From JANRIC01 sp033765345 (GTDB lineage Bacteria; Bacteroidota; Bacteroidia; Cytophagales; Microscillaceae), in assembly GCA_033765345.1 (NCBI GenBank), contig JANRIC010000125.1, positions 1 through 12,456 of the forward strand: DNA of 12,456 bases. Reading direction: 5' to 3'. Within the stretch, counting starts at the first letter, position 1; every line of letters begins with the position of its first letter. Below are positions 11,810 through 12,456 of this stretch, one piece after another. Position numbers and translations under genes: made by a program. The notes below the pieces were generated by a model that had not been told where the DNA came from, did no database searches, and was given only the letters and a program-made list of their open reading frames with translations.

Positions 11810-12259
11810 ATGCCTAGCGATTTGCCTATTGTTGTTACACACGGTGATTTGACCCAGGCTTATGAGGTCATTTCACCCATTTTTGTGTATACTTCCAACA
11901 AAGGGATTTTTAACCGCCAATTTGACGAATTGGAACTCAAATACCGGGACAAAATCCTGGAATGGCAGAAAATGAGAATCTTGCCGGATGTATTCGGAGA
12001 AATAGAAGAAAAAAATAAAAATAAAAGTCGTTGGTCTTGGAAAGGATGGCGAGGTGAAGGGCGCGAAGTACGTGAATTGCTCAAAGACACCCAAGAAGCC
12101 CAAATCAAAAGAGCTTTGTATATGGCTTTGGAAGAAATTCGTGAAGAAGCGCGGGTTTTGGAAGCAAATGCCGTAATTTTTCTCAAAAATCAATTTCATT
12201 TTGACAATGGAAGTGAATTTCGACTGCTTAGTGAAGGGACGGCTGTGAGGTTGATTTAA
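11810..12259 (+). CDS. YbjQ-like (DUF74/heavy-metal-binding family) protein with a charged insertion
   Basis: The C-terminal part matches the YbjQ/DUF74 family of small homo-oligomeric proteins of uncertain function, often annotated heavy-metal-binding. A helix RALYMALEEIREEARVLEANAVI (101-123) corresponds to the family's hallmark A-x-x-x-L-x-x-x-A-x-x-L-G-A-N-A-V, and the protein ends SEGTAVRLI (141-149) as members usually do. The N-terminal strand LPIVVTHGD (5-13) and the YEVISPIFVYTSN segment (18-30) also fit. At 149 residues it is about 40 longer than typical. The extra length is a highly charged, Trp-containing region (about 60-95: EIEEKNKNKSRWSWKGWRGEG) replacing the usual short loop. 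The conserved glycine before A-N-A is Glu119 here. I chose the ATG at 11810, which follows the preceding stop by four bases; the earlier in-frame ATG at 11684 would overlap the Fe-S gene. Confidence 0.8.
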   Translation: MPSDLPIVVTHGDLTQAYEVISPIFVYTSNKGIFNRQFDELELKYRDKILEWQKMRILPDVFGEIEEKNKNKSRWSWKGWRGEGREVRELLKDTQEAQIKRALYMALEEIREEARVLEANAVIFLKNQFHFDNGSEFRLLSEGTAVRLI

Positions 12260-12260
12260 A

Positions 12261-12299
12261 AAAATATTTTCCAAATCTTGGAGATTTGGAAAATATTTT
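12261..12299. terminator. 17-bp inverted repeat after the YbjQ-like gene
   Basis: AAAATATTTTCCAAATC (12261-12277) is perfectly complementary to 12283-12299 around the loop TTGGA. It begins one base after the stop codon. Both arms end in TTTT when read 3'-ward on either strand, so it can terminate transcription in both directions. This fits a convergent gene on the right. Confidence 0.8.
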
Positions 12300-12314
12300 A
12301 AGAACTGCCTATAC

Positions 12315-12455
12315 TCACCCTACCCGATAATTTTGATAACCTATTGATTTTGAGCACTTTATAAGTGCAAGGTGAATAAACTTATCTATAAGGGTATGCC
12401 AAATATCTAAGTCTTTGTCAGTTTTTTTATGCAAGATGCCTCTGAGCAAGTCTAA
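12315..12455 (-). CDS. Possible 3' end of a minus-strand gene running off the window
   Basis: On the minus strand a frame is open from the window edge for 46 codons to a TGA at 12315-12317. The tail reads LDLLRGILHKKTDKDLDIWH followed by 26 more residues, ending GYQNYRVG. No start codon lies inside, so the gene would begin to the right. In DNA this AT-rich a 46-codon open stretch is somewhat unusual but can occur by chance. The composition (charged helix, aromatic residues, normal codon look) and the bidirectional hairpin 15 bases beyond the stop favour a real gene. A GCACTT-TAT-AAGTGC hairpin (12354-12368) sits inside it. The family is not recognised. Confidence 0.4.
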   Translation of the reverse strand, partial: LDLLRGILHKKTDKDLDIWHTLIDKFIHLALIKCSKSIGYQNYRVG

Positions 12456-12456
12456 A

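Noticed and set aside
11684..12259. Longer YbjQ-like protein starting at 11684
   Set aside because: It would overlap the CDGSH-coding region by about 120 bases. The ATG at 11810 follows the previous stop by four bases and gives a family-like start.

Overview
The window reads as chromosomal DNA of a member of the Bacteroidota, probably a Cytophagales-like marine or freshwater heterotroph. The grounds are AT-rich DNA, very weak Shine-Dalgarno signals before most starts, several matches to the Bacteroidota -7 promoter element TAnnTTTG, and proteins that look like those of that phylum. The placement is inferred from style and protein resemblance, not from a marker gene. No rRNA, tRNA, CRISPR array or intact insertion sequence was seen.

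Layout. Positions 1-700 are an accessory, eroded patch: the 5' end of a short MGTW-type protein gene is joined to the 3' two thirds of a GNAT acetyltransferase gene, followed by tiny remnant frames. Next, on the minus strand, come a two-helix membrane protein of unknown function (705-1193) and class I fructose-1,6-bisphosphatase (1351-2361). Across a 254-base divergent region with nested dyads lies aspartate kinase on the plus strand (2616-3881), converging on a minus-strand patatin-like lipase (3956-4900) with a long hairpin between them. Divergent from the patatin gene is dnaX, the DNA polymerase III tau/gamma gene (5126-6823), which converges through a strong bidirectional terminator on a minus-strand SET-domain protein (6878-7483). 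A 345-base AT-rich gap carrying a good promoter leads to a BASS-family transporter (7829-8722) and a metallophosphoesterase (8816-9454), both plus strand. A two-domain sulfurtransferase (minus, 9540-10391) is divergent from a monoacylglycerol-lipase-like hydrolase (10455-11291). A tight pair follows: a CDGSH/4Fe-4S protein (11374-11805) and a YbjQ-like protein (11810-12259). A 17-bp inverted repeat then separates these from what looks like the 3' end of a minus-strand gene running off the right edge.

Function. Most genes are housekeeping: gluconeogenesis, aspartate-family amino acids, replication, sulfur transfer and lipid turnover. They sit in single-gene or two-gene units with frequent strand changes, so no multi-gene pathway operon is evident.

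The most interesting element is inside dnaX. At the boundary between the ATPase/clamp-loader part and the tau-specific tail there is a run of twelve A residues, preceded by GAGGAGG. Stop codons lie within nine bases in both alternative frames. A second site 40 bases further on has the same A AAA AAG heptamer as E. coli dnaX, in the same phase, with a -1 stop 12 bases after it. Together these suggest that a short gamma form is made by slippage or frameshifting.
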